From NCBI GenBank assembly GCA_024451685.1, contig JAMXCW010000004.1, forward strand, positions 1 to 64,000: DNA of 64,000 bases. The letters are read 5' to 3'. Positions within the stretch are counted from its first letter, which is position 1. Every line of letters starts with the position of its first letter. The notes under the pieces were generated by a model that saw only the letters and a program-made list of their open reading frames with translations, ran no database searches and had not been told where the DNA came from. Source of the stretch: Candidatus Bathyanammoxibius amoris (lineage in GTDB: Bacteria > Planctomycetota > Brocadiia > Brocadiales > Bathyanammoxibiaceae). Below, one piece after another: positions 45,467-53,765 of the stretch. A program made the position numbers and the translations under genes.

Positions 45467-45524
45467 CGGAAATCGTCTTACCTGAGACTTGCTCAACGTT
45501 TGCGCCTGTAGCGGATAAAGTAAC

Positions 45525-46481
45525 ATGTCAAAAGTATACGCAGTAGAAAGACCCTGGCAACGCGAGACGCGATATTACTCCTTCGGCCGCTACCTCAAGG
45601 AGAGGTTCCCGTTCAAGGTACACAAGATACCAATCCACGCGGGTTTCACCTGCCCCAACAGGGACGGTTTCAGGGGCACCGGCGGCTGCACGTTCTGTGA
45701 GAACGAGAGCTTTAGTCCCAACGCCAAAGGCCCTTTGACGTCGCCTGTCAGAGAGCAGATACGCAGGGGCAAAAAATTTCTCCGCTCCAGGTACGGGGCG
45801 GAGAAGTTTATCGTCTATTTTCAGGCCTTCAGTAACACGTACGCGGACATCTCAACACTAAAATCCAGATACGACGAGGCCATGGATGAAGAAGACATCA
45901 TCGGCCTCTCAATAGGCACCCGGCCGGACTGTGTTTCAGACAAGGCGCTGAGGCTCATAAACTCTTACTCCGACGATTATCACGTCTGGATAGAGTACGG
46001 CCTTCAAAGTATCCACGACGATACCCTCGAGCGCATAAACCGCTGCCATACCTGTCAGGAATTCGAGGACGCGGTGTACAGGACCAAGGCGCTTGGGGGT
46101 GTGAACGTCTGCGCGCACGTCATACTCGGCCTGCCCGGCGAAAACCGCTCAGACATGATAGCCACGGCACGCAAGGTCTCCAGCATGGGTATCGACGGCA
46201 TCAAGCTACACCATCTCTATGTGGCAAGAGGCACCGCCCTGGAACGGGAATACAGGTCGGGGAGGGTGAAGACCATGGAGATGGAGGAATACGTCTCCGT
46301 TGCCGCCGATTTTCTGGAAAACCTTTCCCCGGACATCACCGTTCAGAGACTGGTCGGAGATACCCAGGGAGACGGCCTTGTCGCTCCCCTGTGGACCGCC
46401 GGTAAGGGTGAGGTCGTCCGGTCTATCAGCGGTGAGCTTCGCCGCAGGGGTACTTTCCAGGGTGCGCAAATTGTCCCTTGA
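45525..46481 (+). CDS. TIGR01212/YhcC-family radical SAM protein
   Basis: This 318-residue radical SAM enzyme of the YhcC type has a Fe-S cluster motif FTCPNRDGFRGTGGCTFC. It continues with NTYADISTLKSRYDEA, GLSIGTRPDCVSD and WIEYGLQSIHDDTLERINR, which match the family core. SAM is cleaved for an unknown, probably tRNA- or rRNA-related, modification. No partner gene is adjacent. A tRNA-Gly promoter overlaps its stop codon. Confidence 0.93.
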   Translation: MSKVYAVERPWQRETRYYSFGRYLKERFPFKVHKIPIHAGFTCPNRDGFRGTGGCTFCENESFSPNAKGPLTSPVREQIRRGKKFLRSRYGAEKFIVYFQAFSNTYADISTLKSRYDEAMDEEDIIGLSIGTRPDCVSDKALRLINSYSDDYHVWIEYGLQSIHDDTLERINRCHTCQEFEDAVYRTKALGGVNVCAHVILGLPGENRSDMIATARKVSSMGIDGIKLHHLYVARGTALEREYRSGRVKTMEMEEYVSVAADFLENLSPDITVQRLVGDTQGDGLVAPLWTAGKGEVVRSISGELRRRGTFQGAQIVP

Positions 46482-46506
46482 CTTTGATATGTTTTGTGCT
46501 TAAATT
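46478..46506 (+). promoter_or_regulatory. putative promoter of tRNA-Gly
   Basis: TTGACT (46478-46483), 17 bp, TAAATT (46501-46506), about 30 bp before the tRNA. The -35 overlaps the radical SAM stop codon. Confidence 0.55.
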
Positions 46507-46535
46507 CCCGCTGAAGGTTGATATACAACAAACAC

Positions 46536-46610
46536 GCGGGCGTAATTCAGTGGTAGAATACCAGCTTCCCAAGCTGGGTGTCGTGGGTTCGAATCCCATC
46601 GCCCGCTCCA
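46536..46610 (+). tRNA. tRNA-Gly (CCC)
   Basis: This 75-nt tRNA has encoded CCA. The acceptor stem is GCGGGCG/CGCCCGC, the anticodon stem CCAGC/GCTGG with loop TTCCCAA (anticodon CCC), and the T-arm GTGGGTTCGAATCCCAT. Antisense frames here that begin MGFEPTTPSLG are the usual tRNA artefact. Confidence 0.95.
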
Positions 46611-46638
46611 TTTCTACCAGCAAAGGACCCGCTAGCAG

Positions 46639-47382
46639 GTGATTTCAGAAGTAGATTTACAAGGTTCGCCAGAAAAAACCAGCCGGACTTCCCTGCTAAG
46701 GCTTTGTTTGACAGTATTGTTGCTAGCGTATTTCTCCGGCTGCGCCCGACCACCGGAAGCTGTCCCTCCGACACCTGCCGCGCTTAAAAGACCCGGATAT
46801 ACCACTCATAAGATCCGGCACGGCGAGACGGTGTGGGCGATCTCCCGGAGATACAATATCCCGCCCCAGACAATCATCCAGCTAAACGGGATTAAGGACG
46901 TAACGGATATCAACGTAGGAACAGAACTACTGATACCCCGCAGCGGTTATTCATCAGTCGCAAGCACTGCTTCCACGTCTTACACTACCCCCGGGCCGGC
47001 ATCCGGCAAAGGTTTCATCTGGCCCGTTAAGGGGAAAATCATCCAGCGTTACGGTGACATCGTGAACGGGCAGAAGTGGACGGGGATAGACATAGAAACG
47101 CAATCCGGGCAGGACGTCCTGGCGGCAAAAGGCGGCGTGGTTGAAGTTGTAACTGAAAATCCTGACGGCTGGGGTAAGGTAGTTGTGATAAGGCACAACG
47201 ACGGCATCCACACCTGGTATGCCCATAATTCAAAGGTCTTTGTAAGAAAGGGCAACTGGGTTAAGCAAGGGCAGAGAATTGCCCAGGCGGGCCAGACCGG
47301 CAGTGTGACAACACCGGAACTGCACTTCAAAGTCTTCAATAACGACAGGCCAGTTAATCCGCTATCCTATCTGCCCCGGTGA
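46639..47382 (+). CDS. NlpD-like LysM/degenerate LytM lipoprotein
   Basis: This protein of about 247 residues starts at GTG 46639. Lipobox FSGC (about residue 34) is followed by a LysM domain (THKIRHGETVWAISRRYNIP...IIQLNGI) for glycan binding and a C-terminal M23/LytM domain (GFIWPVKGKIIQRYGDI, KVVVIRHNDGIHTWYAHNSK, LHFKVFNNDRPVNPLSYLPR). The metal ligands are incomplete (WTGIDI instead of HxGxD; ELH instead of HxH), as in E. coli NlpD. It therefore probably activates cell-wall amidases for septal splitting rather than cutting peptidoglycan itself. It stands next to tRNA-Gly. Confidence 0.88.
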   Translation: MISEVDLQGSPEKTSRTSLLRLCLTVLLLAYFSGCARPPEAVPPTPAALKRPGYTTHKIRHGETVWAISRRYNIPPQTIIQLNGIKDVTDINVGTELLIPRSGYSSVASTASTSYTTPGPASGKGFIWPVKGKIIQRYGDIVNGQKWTGIDIETQSGQDVLAAKGGVVEVVTENPDGWGKVVVIRHNDGIHTWYAHNSKVFVRKGNWVKQGQRIAQAGQTGSVTTPELHFKVFNNDRPVNPLSYLPR

Positions 47383-47406
47383 TTGCAGTATGTTCAAATA
47401 ATACTT

Positions 47407-47607
47407 GAGACCTCTGAAAAAGTCACTACAGGGCTTTATGTCATTCTGAGCCGAAGCCCTGAGCGGAGCGAAGGGGCAGTGAAGAATCTAGTTTTTGTAG
47501 CGTTGGAGCTTGCTCCAACGTTGAACGTGGCAGCAAGCTGCCACGCTACACCTTCGGTCGTTTCACTCCCTCAGAATGACAATTGTGGGGAGCTTTGCAG
47601 AGGTCTC
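47407..47607. repeat. nested palindromic repeat element (about 200 bp)
   Basis: Outer arms GAGACCTCTG (47407-47416) and CAGAGGTCTC (47598-47607) enclose a second pair TGTCATTCTGAG (47439-47450)/CTCAGAATGACA (47570-47581). These in turn enclose two perfect hairpins, CGTTGGAGC/GCTCCAACG and CGTGGCAGC/GCTGCCACG, within GTAGCG...CGCTAC. It looks like one element inserted into another. No gene lies inside. Confidence 0.85.
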
Positions 47608-47728
47608 TACCTGTAAGAAAAGGCTATTGTTGCCGTTCATTTCACAGGCGAACCGAAGGGCGCTTCTCATAAGGCCCTGCAGGACTGGATAAGGAAGCCC
47701 CGCCCACGGTATGACCGGTCTTTTTTCC

Positions 47729-47768
47729 GGCGGCCCTAAATCTCTGCACGAGGGCCGCCTGTTTTTTT
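47729..47768 (+). terminator. Rho-independent terminator or attenuator before the EamA gene
   Basis: GGCGGCCCT (47729-47737) pairs perfectly with AGGGCCGCC (47751-47759) and is followed by TGTTTTTTT. It ends 24 bp before the EamA start and lies within a leader that also holds an AGGGC/GCCCT hairpin. It could attenuate EamA expression or end an upstream transcript. Confidence 0.75.
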
Positions 47769-47792
47769 CAACCCTGGTTATTAGGGACAGAC

Positions 47793-48656
47793 ATGACCTG
47801 GTTCCATTATTCGCTTATCTCCGCGTTCTTTACCGCCAGTTCCGTTGCGCTCTCTAAGAAGGCCCTCGATGGCAGCGACGTATATACGGTGGCCTGGGTG
47901 CGCTACGGGTATGCGTTCCCGTTTCTGCTGTGCATGCTCCTGTTTATTGAGATTCCCCCGTTAGACTCCACTTTCTTTCTGGTTAATCTTGTGCAGGTGC
48001 CGCTCAACAGTCTTGCCATTATTCTGTATGTGAGGGCCATAAAGTACTCCCCCCTTTCACTTACCCTCCCGTTCCTCGCCCTGACCCCTGTCTTTCTCGT
48101 CGGTACCAGCTTCGTCATGTTAGGGGAACGGCCTGACAGGTCAGGTCTGGCAGGGATACTACTTGTCGCGCTGGGGGCGTACATGCTCAACGTACGCTCT
48201 ACCAGGGATGGCCTGCTCGGCCCGCTGCGCGCAATCCTTGAGGAAGAGGGTTCTGTCCTGATGATTGCCGTTGCTCTTATATACAGTATCAGCGGCAATC
48301 TCAGTAAACTTGCCATCCTGCATTCAAGCCCCATGTTCTTTGCCGCAGTTTATCCAGCTATCATGGCGCTGGCCCTCTTTCCCCTTCTAATGTTAGAAGG
48401 CGGTGGCGCCCTGAAGAAGGTGTTTTCCCGGCCCATACTGTTTGCTTCCATAGGGCTGTCAACTATACTAACGCTTATCCCGGGCAATCTGGCCTTCCAG
48501 CTTGGAGAGGTTTCCTATGTGGTCTCGGTCAGACGTATCAGCCTTGTCATGGGGATTTTATACGGCTGGATATTATTCCGGGAGACAAACGTGAGAGAAA
48601 GGCTCCTTGGGGGTGTAGTAATGCTAATCGGCGTGGTGCTTATAGCCGTCTTTTGA
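47793..48656 (+). CDS. EamA-family transporter (first of a tandem pair)
   Basis: This 287-residue inner-membrane protein has about ten transmembrane helices in two EamA halves (drug/metabolite transporter type). Landmarks are SKKALDGSDVYTVAWVRYGY, IPPLDSTFF, LRARAIKYSP-like IKYSPLSLTLPFLALTPVFL and ILFRETNVRERLLGGVVMLIGV. It probably exports an amino acid, nucleobase or similar metabolite; the substrate is unknown. The gene follows a strong hairpin terminator in its leader. The second EamA gene 97 bp downstream is about 70% alike in protein and has identical DNA stretches, so they are recent paralogues. Confidence 0.88.
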   Translation: MTWFHYSLISAFFTASSVALSKKALDGSDVYTVAWVRYGYAFPFLLCMLLFIEIPPLDSTFFLVNLVQVPLNSLAIILYVRAIKYSPLSLTLPFLALTPVFLVGTSFVMLGERPDRSGLAGILLVALGAYMLNVRSTRDGLLGPLRAILEEEGSVLMIAVALIYSISGNLSKLAILHSSPMFFAAVYPAIMALALFPLLMLEGGGALKKVFSRPILFASIGLSTILTLIPGNLAFQLGEVSYVVSVRRISLVMGILYGWILFRETNVRERLLGGVVMLIGVVLIAVF

Positions 48657-48753
48657 TGCGACGGATGTATTGTATATTGTCCGGCTCCGCATTCAGGCGA
48701 CCTTAAATACCTGAAAGGATGGATGTTCCTGGAGACCGAACAGGAAGACCAAA

Positions 48754-49620
48754 ATGACCTGGTTTTACTATTCTGAACTTGCCGCCTTCTTCGATGCCTC
48801 GACCTCTGCACTCTCAAAAAAGGCCCTTGAGGACAGCGACGTGTACACCGTGGCCTGGGTGCGTTACGGGTATGCGCTCCCGTTCCTGCTGTGCATGCTC
48901 CTGTTTATTGAGATTCCCCCGTTAGACTCCACCTTTTTCCTGGTCACCATAGTGCTGATACCCCTCGAGATCCTGGCCCTCATCCTGCGAATAAGGGCGA
49001 TTAAACATTCACCCCTGTCGCTCACCCTCCCGTTCCTTTCCCTGACCCCGGTTTTCCTCATAGGCACCAGCTACTTCATGCTGGGAGAGAAGCCGGATGA
49101 GTCCGGCCTGATTGGGATATTACTCATTGCGCTGGGTGCATACCTGCTCAACGTACGCTCTACCAGGGAGGGCCTGCTCGGCCCGCTGCGCGCAATTTAT
49201 AACGAAGAAGGCTCTTTACTCATGATTGCCGTGGCCTTTATATACAGCATCACCTCTAACCTCGGGAAGATTGCCATCCTCCATTCAGGACCCGTCTTCT
49301 TTGCCGCAGCCTATCCCGCCGTAATAGCCCTGGCCCTCTTCCCGCTCATGATGATGATGAAGCCCGCCAACGGCTTTAAAAACGCGGCTTCCCGTCCATT
49401 TCTTTTCGCAACCATCGGCGTCTCAAACCTGCTAATGTTTGTTACGCACAACCTGGCCATACAGCTGATAGAGGTGCCCTATATGCTGTCGGTAAAACGT
49501 ACCAGTCTTATCTTCGGCGTGCTGTACGGATGGCTACTATTCCGCGAGACAAACGTGAGAGAACGGCTGCTTGGGGGCGTAGTAATGTTAATCGGCGTGG
49601 CGTTTATAGTAGTATTTTAA
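48754..49620 (+). CDS. EamA-family transporter (second of a tandem pair)
   Basis: This 288-residue protein parallels the gene at 47793: ALSKKALEDSDVYTVAWVRYGY, IPPLDSTFFLVTIVLIP, GLLGPLRAIYNEEG and LFRETNVRERLLGGVVMLIGV. Ten transmembrane segments are expected. AGGAAG precedes the ATG. DNA near 48896-48931 is identical to that near 47935-47970, which suggests duplication or gene conversion. It may transport a related metabolite. An AT-rich inverted-repeat element follows. Confidence 0.88.
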   Translation: MTWFYYSELAAFFDASTSALSKKALEDSDVYTVAWVRYGYALPFLLCMLLFIEIPPLDSTFFLVTIVLIPLEILALILRIRAIKHSPLSLTLPFLSLTPVFLIGTSYFMLGEKPDESGLIGILLIALGAYLLNVRSTREGLLGPLRAIYNEEGSLLMIAVAFIYSITSNLGKIAILHSGPVFFAAAYPAVIALALFPLMMMMKPANGFKNAASRPFLFATIGVSNLLMFVTHNLAIQLIEVPYMLSVKRTSLIFGVLYGWLLFRETNVRERLLGGVVMLIGVAFIVVF

Positions 49621-49668
49621 TATATCGGCGGGCCGCATAAAGACATTTTTAACGGAGTATTGATAGAC

Positions 49669-49807
49669 GGAACCAAAGGTGTATTTTGTCCTACCTATAT
49701 GACCTTTTTGCGTACTACAAACTAGCACTTCTGTGGGTATCATTACCCACGTGCCCCCCTCCGCCAGGGGCTGTTAGAGGTAAACAGTTCTATACACCTT
49801 TGGTTCC
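49669..49807. mobile_element. 139-bp inverted-repeat element (MITE-like)
   Basis: GGAACCAAAGGTGTAT (49669-49684) and ATACACCTTTGGTTCC (49792-49807) are perfect 16-bp inverted termini flanking about 107 bp without a gene. I see no clear target-site duplication. A miniature transposable element is a plausible reading; a protein-binding site pair is another. Confidence 0.5.
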
Positions 49808-50049
49808 CTTTGCAGTTACCGACAAAAGTATACCACACCTTCAGGATTCTGCAAACCCGCCAGAGCGGACCTGACAGGGCCGTAAAGATTATAAATTCCT
49901 AATGCATTGTGGTGTGAACGGTTGAGACGAAACATACGACCGTAAAATATTGAAAATATACATGAAAGAAATTATTGTAGGGATTACCCCGGCACACCAC
50001 ATCTCCTGTAAGCTCTTACCTGAAACCACCTTACAGGAACAGCGCGGTT

Positions 50050-50736
50050 TTATCCCAAAAGGGCTTCGGCTATGGCAAGGTCGTCGGGGGTGGTAATCTT
50101 GATGTTGGTGTGGCTGCCGGGGACTATCTCGACGGGGTGGCCCAGTCTCTCAACCGCCTGGGCGTCGTCGGTGACCTCGGCGTCTTCTTCAACAAGGGCG
50201 TCATAGGCCCTCTCCAGAATGTCTTTCTTAAAACCCTGGGGTGTCTGGGCCAGCCATAATTTACCCCTGTCTACGGTGCGTATTACCCTCCCTTTTCCCT
50301 CCACCTCTTTGACGGTGGCGTTTACGGGTACGGCAAGTATGGCCGCGCCGGATGTGGTGCTCTTGTTGATTACAGCCTCTATCATCTCTCTGGTCACTAT
50401 GGGTCTGACGGCGTCATGCACCAGCACTATCTCTGTATCCGGTTCAAGATGTTGCAGGCCCTCGTATATGCTGTCCTGCCTCCTCCTCCCGCCCGGCACT
50501 ATCTTAACGCTGACACTGCGGTCTTTATATCTTTCGGCCCATTCGTCTCCAATTTCTTCAACCTCGGATTGACCCATCACAAGGATTATTTCGCGGACAC
50601 TGTCCACATCAAGGAATTTTTCCAGGGAATGCTGGAGGATGGGTTTACCCTTGAGGAGAAGATAGGGCTTTTTTACGTCTCCGCCCATCCGCACGCCAAT
50701 ACCCGCGGCGGCCATTATTATAGATACGTGTGGCAT
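50050..50736 (-). CDS. ispD: 2-C-methyl-D-erythritol 4-phosphate cytidylyltransferase
   Basis: It converts MEP and CTP to CDP-ME in the non-mevalonate isoprenoid pathway. SIIMAAAGIGVRMGGDVKKPYLLL is the CTP-binding signature (cut at 20 or fewer: AAAGIGVRMGGDVKKPYLL), with HSLEKFL, VLVHDAVRPIVTREMIE and RGKLWLAQTPQGF further on. The start ATG at 50736 gives 228 residues; a GTG at 50763 would add nine residues and overlaps no gene. It lies 35 bp after dgt. Confidence 0.94.
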   Translation of the reverse strand: MPHVSIIMAAAGIGVRMGGDVKKPYLLLKGKPILQHSLEKFLDVDSVREIILVMGQSEVEEIGDEWAERYKDRSVSVKIVPGGRRRQDSIYEGLQHLEPDTEIVLVHDAVRPIVTREMIEAVINKSTTSGAAILAVPVNATVKEVEGKGRVIRTVDRGKLWLAQTPQGFKKDILERAYDALVEEDAEVTDDAQAVERLGHPVEIVPGSHTNIKITTPDDLAIAEALLG

Positions 50737-50771
50737 CGTGTTGTAGGGTGCGTCTCGATGCACCGTGCCTG

Positions 50772-51917
50772 CTATACCCTCTCATAGGGATAGAACAGCT
50801 TCATGTATTCGTCCTGGGCGTAGCGGTCTGTCATACCGGCTATGTAGTCACAGATGCCTTGATAAACGCCCGCCTCTTTTACCCAGTACTGGGCATCCGG
50901 CGGCAGCTGCCTTGGGTTGGCGACATAAACCCTGAAGAGTTCTTCAACAAACCGTTTGGCCTTATCCGCCATGCGCATTACCCGGTAGTGCCGGTACACC
51001 CTTTCGTTAATGAAGTCCTGCAGTTTCTCTTTCTGCCGGGCCAGTTCCGGTGAGAACTGCACAATAGGCTCTTTGCACTTACGCACGTCCTGCACACCTC
51101 GTATACCGAGGTCTTCCAGCCTCCGCTGCGTATTATTTATCAGGTCGGTAACCTCAAGGTTTATGAGGAATATGATGGTCTGTGTCTTCTTGAATCCTTT
51201 GTCCAGGCCGTTCCACTTCTTTTCGACGTTTTCTGAGGCGTAGCGCCACAGTTCGACACTCTCCAGGTCGTCTTCGGTTATAAGTCCCGCTTTCAGGCTG
51301 TCATCGAGGTCATGGTTGTCGTACGCTATAGAGTCGGCGTTTTCCACCACCTGTGCCTCAAGGAGCGGCCTCTCTTCCGGATTGAATTCCGTGATTATAT
51401 TCCCGGTGGAGCCGTGCTTCACGATAGATTCCCTCAGTTCCCAGCATAGGTTAAGCCCCGGGAATCCCGGGTAGCGTTTCTCCAACATGTCAACCACCCG
51501 CAGGCCGTGCAGGTTGTGTTCAAAACCCCCGTGGTCCCGCATGAGTTCGGACAGCGCCTCCTCACCGGAGTGGCCAAAAGGTGTGTGTCCAAGGTCGTGT
51601 GCCAGGCCAATGGCCTCAGCGAGGTCCTCATTCAGATTGAGGGCCCTGGTCACGGAGCGCGAGATCTGCGCCACCTCCATCGTGTGAGTAAGCCGGGTAC
51701 GGTAGTAGTCTCCCTCGTGGTTCACAAAGACCTGGGTCTTGTATTCAAGCCGTCTGAAGGCGGTGGAATGGATAATACGGTCCTTATCTCTCTGGTAGAC
51801 GCTCCGGTAGTCATGTTCTTCTTCCGGGTGTTTTCTGCCGAGAGAATCCCTGCTCTTCATGGCATAGCCGGCAAGTTCTCTTTCTTCCCGTTCTTCTATG
51901 TCTTTCCTGGTAATCAC
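50772..51917 (-). CDS. deoxyguanosinetriphosphate triphosphohydrolase-like protein
   Basis: This HD-superfamily enzyme of 381 residues hydrolyses dGTP or other dNTPs. RDKDRIIHSTAFRRLEYKTQV leads into HTMEVAQISR, the metal-binding HDLGHTPFGHSGEEAL and ENADSIAYDNHDLDDSLK, and the C-terminal YRVMRMADKAKRFVEEL helices. Family members of this length act as dNTPases controlling nucleotide pools. It is translated between HIT-protein and ispD genes (12 and 35 bp apart). The distinct paralogue at 34171 is shorter at its N-terminal HD lead. Confidence 0.92.
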   Translation of the reverse strand: MITRKDIEEREERELAGYAMKSRDSLGRKHPEEEHDYRSVYQRDKDRIIHSTAFRRLEYKTQVFVNHEGDYYRTRLTHTMEVAQISRSVTRALNLNEDLAEAIGLAHDLGHTPFGHSGEEALSELMRDHGGFEHNLHGLRVVDMLEKRYPGFPGLNLCWELRESIVKHGSTGNIITEFNPEERPLLEAQVVENADSIAYDNHDLDDSLKAGLITEDDLESVELWRYASENVEKKWNGLDKGFKKTQTIIFLINLEVTDLINNTQRRLEDLGIRGVQDVRKCKEPIVQFSPELARQKEKLQDFINERVYRHYRVMRMADKAKRFVEELFRVYVANPRQLPPDAQYWVKEAGVYQGICDYIAGMTDRYAQDEYMKLFYPYERV

Positions 51918-51929
51918 CTGTCACCGGCC

Positions 51930-52397
51930 TCAGAAGGACTCTTTAAGCCTCGTTAACAGCGTCGAGTTATACTGGGAGACAACCTTCGTGTCAGAAATGA
52001 CGGGCATAAAATTGGTGTCGCCCGCCCATCTCGGCACTATGTGAAAATGAAGGTGCAGCAGGCCGGCCCCCGCCGAAACACCTATGTTTACCCCTATATT
52101 AAATCCGTCCGGTTTTATGTGCTGCCTCAAGGCCGTCTTTGTTCTCCCGATGAGTTTCATTATCCCCAGCATCTCCTTGTCGCTCAATTCATCGACGTCG
52201 CACTTGTGTTTGTTGGGTGCTACCATCAGGTGGCCGTAATTGTAGGGATATTTATTGAATATCAGAAAACATTCTTTTTCTCTGTGGACGACCAGGTTTT
52301 TATCGTCGTCGTCCTCCTCAATGACATGACAGAAGAAGCATCCCTTTTTCTCTGACTGGATATATTCTTGACGCCAGGGTGCCCAAAGATTTTTCAT
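51930..52397 (-). CDS. HIT-family hydrolase
   Basis: This 155-residue histidine-triad protein has MKNLWAPWRQEYI at the start, typical of the Ap4A phosphorylase-like HIT group, and the active motif HLHFHIVPRW (H-x-H-x-H). CFFCHVIEEDDDDKNL has a zinc-like C-x-x-C. It probably cleaves dinucleoside polyphosphates such as Ap4A. It lies 12 bp before dgt, with which it may share a stress or nucleotide-quality role. Confidence 0.9.
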   Translation of the reverse strand: MKNLWAPWRQEYIQSEKKGCFFCHVIEEDDDDKNLVVHREKECFLIFNKYPYNYGHLMVAPNKHKCDVDELSDKEMLGIMKLIGRTKTALRQHIKPDGFNIGVNIGVSAGAGLLHLHFHIVPRWAGDTNFMPVISDTKVVSQYNSTLLTRLKESF

Positions 52398-52449
52398 GAT
52401 ATCCCAATAACATTAAAACGGGCTAACGTGACAGTGAGGTAAAGGTCTT

Positions 52450-52671
52450 TTATCCACCACAAGAACTACAATCTTTGGATGTGCATGTGTCGCAAGAAGA
52501 ACCGCCGCCGGAGGCGTTGTTGCCGCCGCCCATACCAAACACAGAAAAAACCTTCTCTGTCTTTTGCCCCCCACACTCCGGGCATTTGACAGACCTCTTT
52601 TGTGAGGGGCTGGAGAAATACTCCTCAAATCTGTGTGTACAGCCTGTGCAGTTGAATTCGTAAATGGGCAC
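52450..52671 (-). CDS. FmdB-family zinc-ribbon protein
   Basis: This 73-residue protein has [20 protein letters not shown] and VKCPECGG, the two C-x-x-C pairs of the FmdB zinc ribbon, followed by a glycine/serine/cysteine tail ([14 protein letters not shown]). It is of the regulatory-protein FmdB type; the partner is unknown. It is independent of, but on the same strand as, the HIT gene. Confidence 0.9.
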   Translation of the reverse strand: MPIYEFNCTGCTHRFEEYFSSPSQKRSVKCPECGGQKTEKVFSVFGMGGGNNASGGGSSCDTCTSKDCSSCGG

Positions 52672-52730
52672 GGCCTTCAGTCACGATGGTTCTTGGTCAA
52701 GATTCTCTATTCTGTTAAATGGCCTTGCGC

Positions 52731-53765
52731 CTAAAGTCTCTCGAGCAGTTCTCTTTTCTTCTTTTCGTAATCCCTATCTGAAATCAGGCCTTCGTCCAGC
52801 AGGTTCCTGAGTTCCTTGAGTCGTTGCGGAACAGACCCGCCGGACTTTGATTCCCTCTTGAGGAGTTCCTTTTTCTTATAGCTATACTCTTCAGGCGAGA
52901 TAAGGTCATCGTCCAGGAGTTCTTTCAGGTCCTTGAACTTCTGGTTCAGGCTCATTCCTTCCTCGGAGGAAGATTCATCCTCCGTGGGCTGGAAGCCTGA
53001 GATTGAACCGTCTGAAGACACAATCCCAACCCGTTCCTCCAGCTGCCTGAGTCTTTCTTCCAGTGCGGGGTTAGTATGCGCGAAGAACTCAAACCCCTTC
53101 TCCTGCCCTCGTTCAGCTAAGGGGGAGGCAGGTGTAGCTTCGAAGGTTTTTTCATGCAGGTTTATGACTACCCAGTTTCTGTGGCCCTGTTTGTAGCTAT
53201 GGCCTTCGCCGAGCCCAAGCTCCCAGAAACCACTGCTCTTGATAGAAGTTGGGTCTTTTGTGGAACGACCTCTCCTTGGGGCGCTGCGTAGCATCCTTTT
53301 CGACCTCGATCGTACGCTGCTAAAGGCCAGGTTAATGTTATCTTCCGTAACGAACACGCAGAAGATTGTCTCCAAATCATCAAGGAGTGCCCTGTCACGT
53401 GGGACGTAAACATAGAGATATTCATCCGCGTTTGCCTTGGAAAGGGTGTCTGTAATAAGTGGAACCAGCGTCTCTATCTCTGTTTCATTGAAGATCTTTT
53501 TGCCCCCCTTTTTACCCAGTATTCCCTTTTCTCTGTAGTAGAGTGAGCGCAGGATATTGCTCAGCTTTTCTTCTCTTATAATATACGGCTGGCTGAACGG
53601 AGGAGACGCGCCCCTTAACTTCTTTGCGTTTTTCAGCTCTACGTACGTATCCCCGTCCTTGAATACCTTGTCAGAGTCTGCCTGGATACTACCGGTCGGA
53701 AGGACAATCAATATGAGGCTGAAAAAAGCGGCCCTAACCACTGCAGCAATAAAACTTACTATCAT
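52731..53765 (-). CDS. exported protein with two C-terminal SHOCT domains
   Basis: This 344-residue protein has a signal sequence (MIVSFIAAVVRAAFFSLILI...), a central domain of unknown family (about 30-225) and two C-terminal SHOCT modules: FKDLKELLDDDLISPEEY and LKELRNLLDEGLISDRDYEKKK. SHOCT domains are short helical pairs often found at the ends of bacterial proteins with unclear function. Its start overlaps the stop of the upstream H1-like gene by ATGA, so the two are translationally coupled. The role is unknown. Confidence 0.8.
   Translation of the reverse strand: MIVSFIAAVVRAAFFSLILIVLPTGSIQADSDKVFKDGDTYVELKNAKKLRGASPPFSQPYIIREEKLSNILRSLYYREKGILGKKGGKKIFNETEIETLVPLITDTLSKANADEYLYVYVPRDRALLDDLETIFCVFVTEDNINLAFSSVRSRSKRMLRSAPRRGRSTKDPTSIKSSGFWELGLGEGHSYKQGHRNWVVINLHEKTFEATPASPLAERGQEKGFEFFAHTNPALEERLRQLEERVGIVSSDGSISGFQPTEDESSSEEGMSLNQKFKDLKELLDDDLISPEEYSYKKKELLKRESKSGGSVPQRLKELRNLLDEGLISDRDYEKKKRELLERL

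Noticed and set aside
46426-46623. Antisense frame starting with MGFEPTTPSLG-like residues
   Set aside because: It covers tRNA-Gly and is the well-known tRNA-antisense artefact.
47616-47792. Known guanidine (ykkC) or fluoride riboswitch before the EamA gene
   Set aside because: The conserved core motifs of these classes were not recognisable; only hairpins and a terminator are clear.
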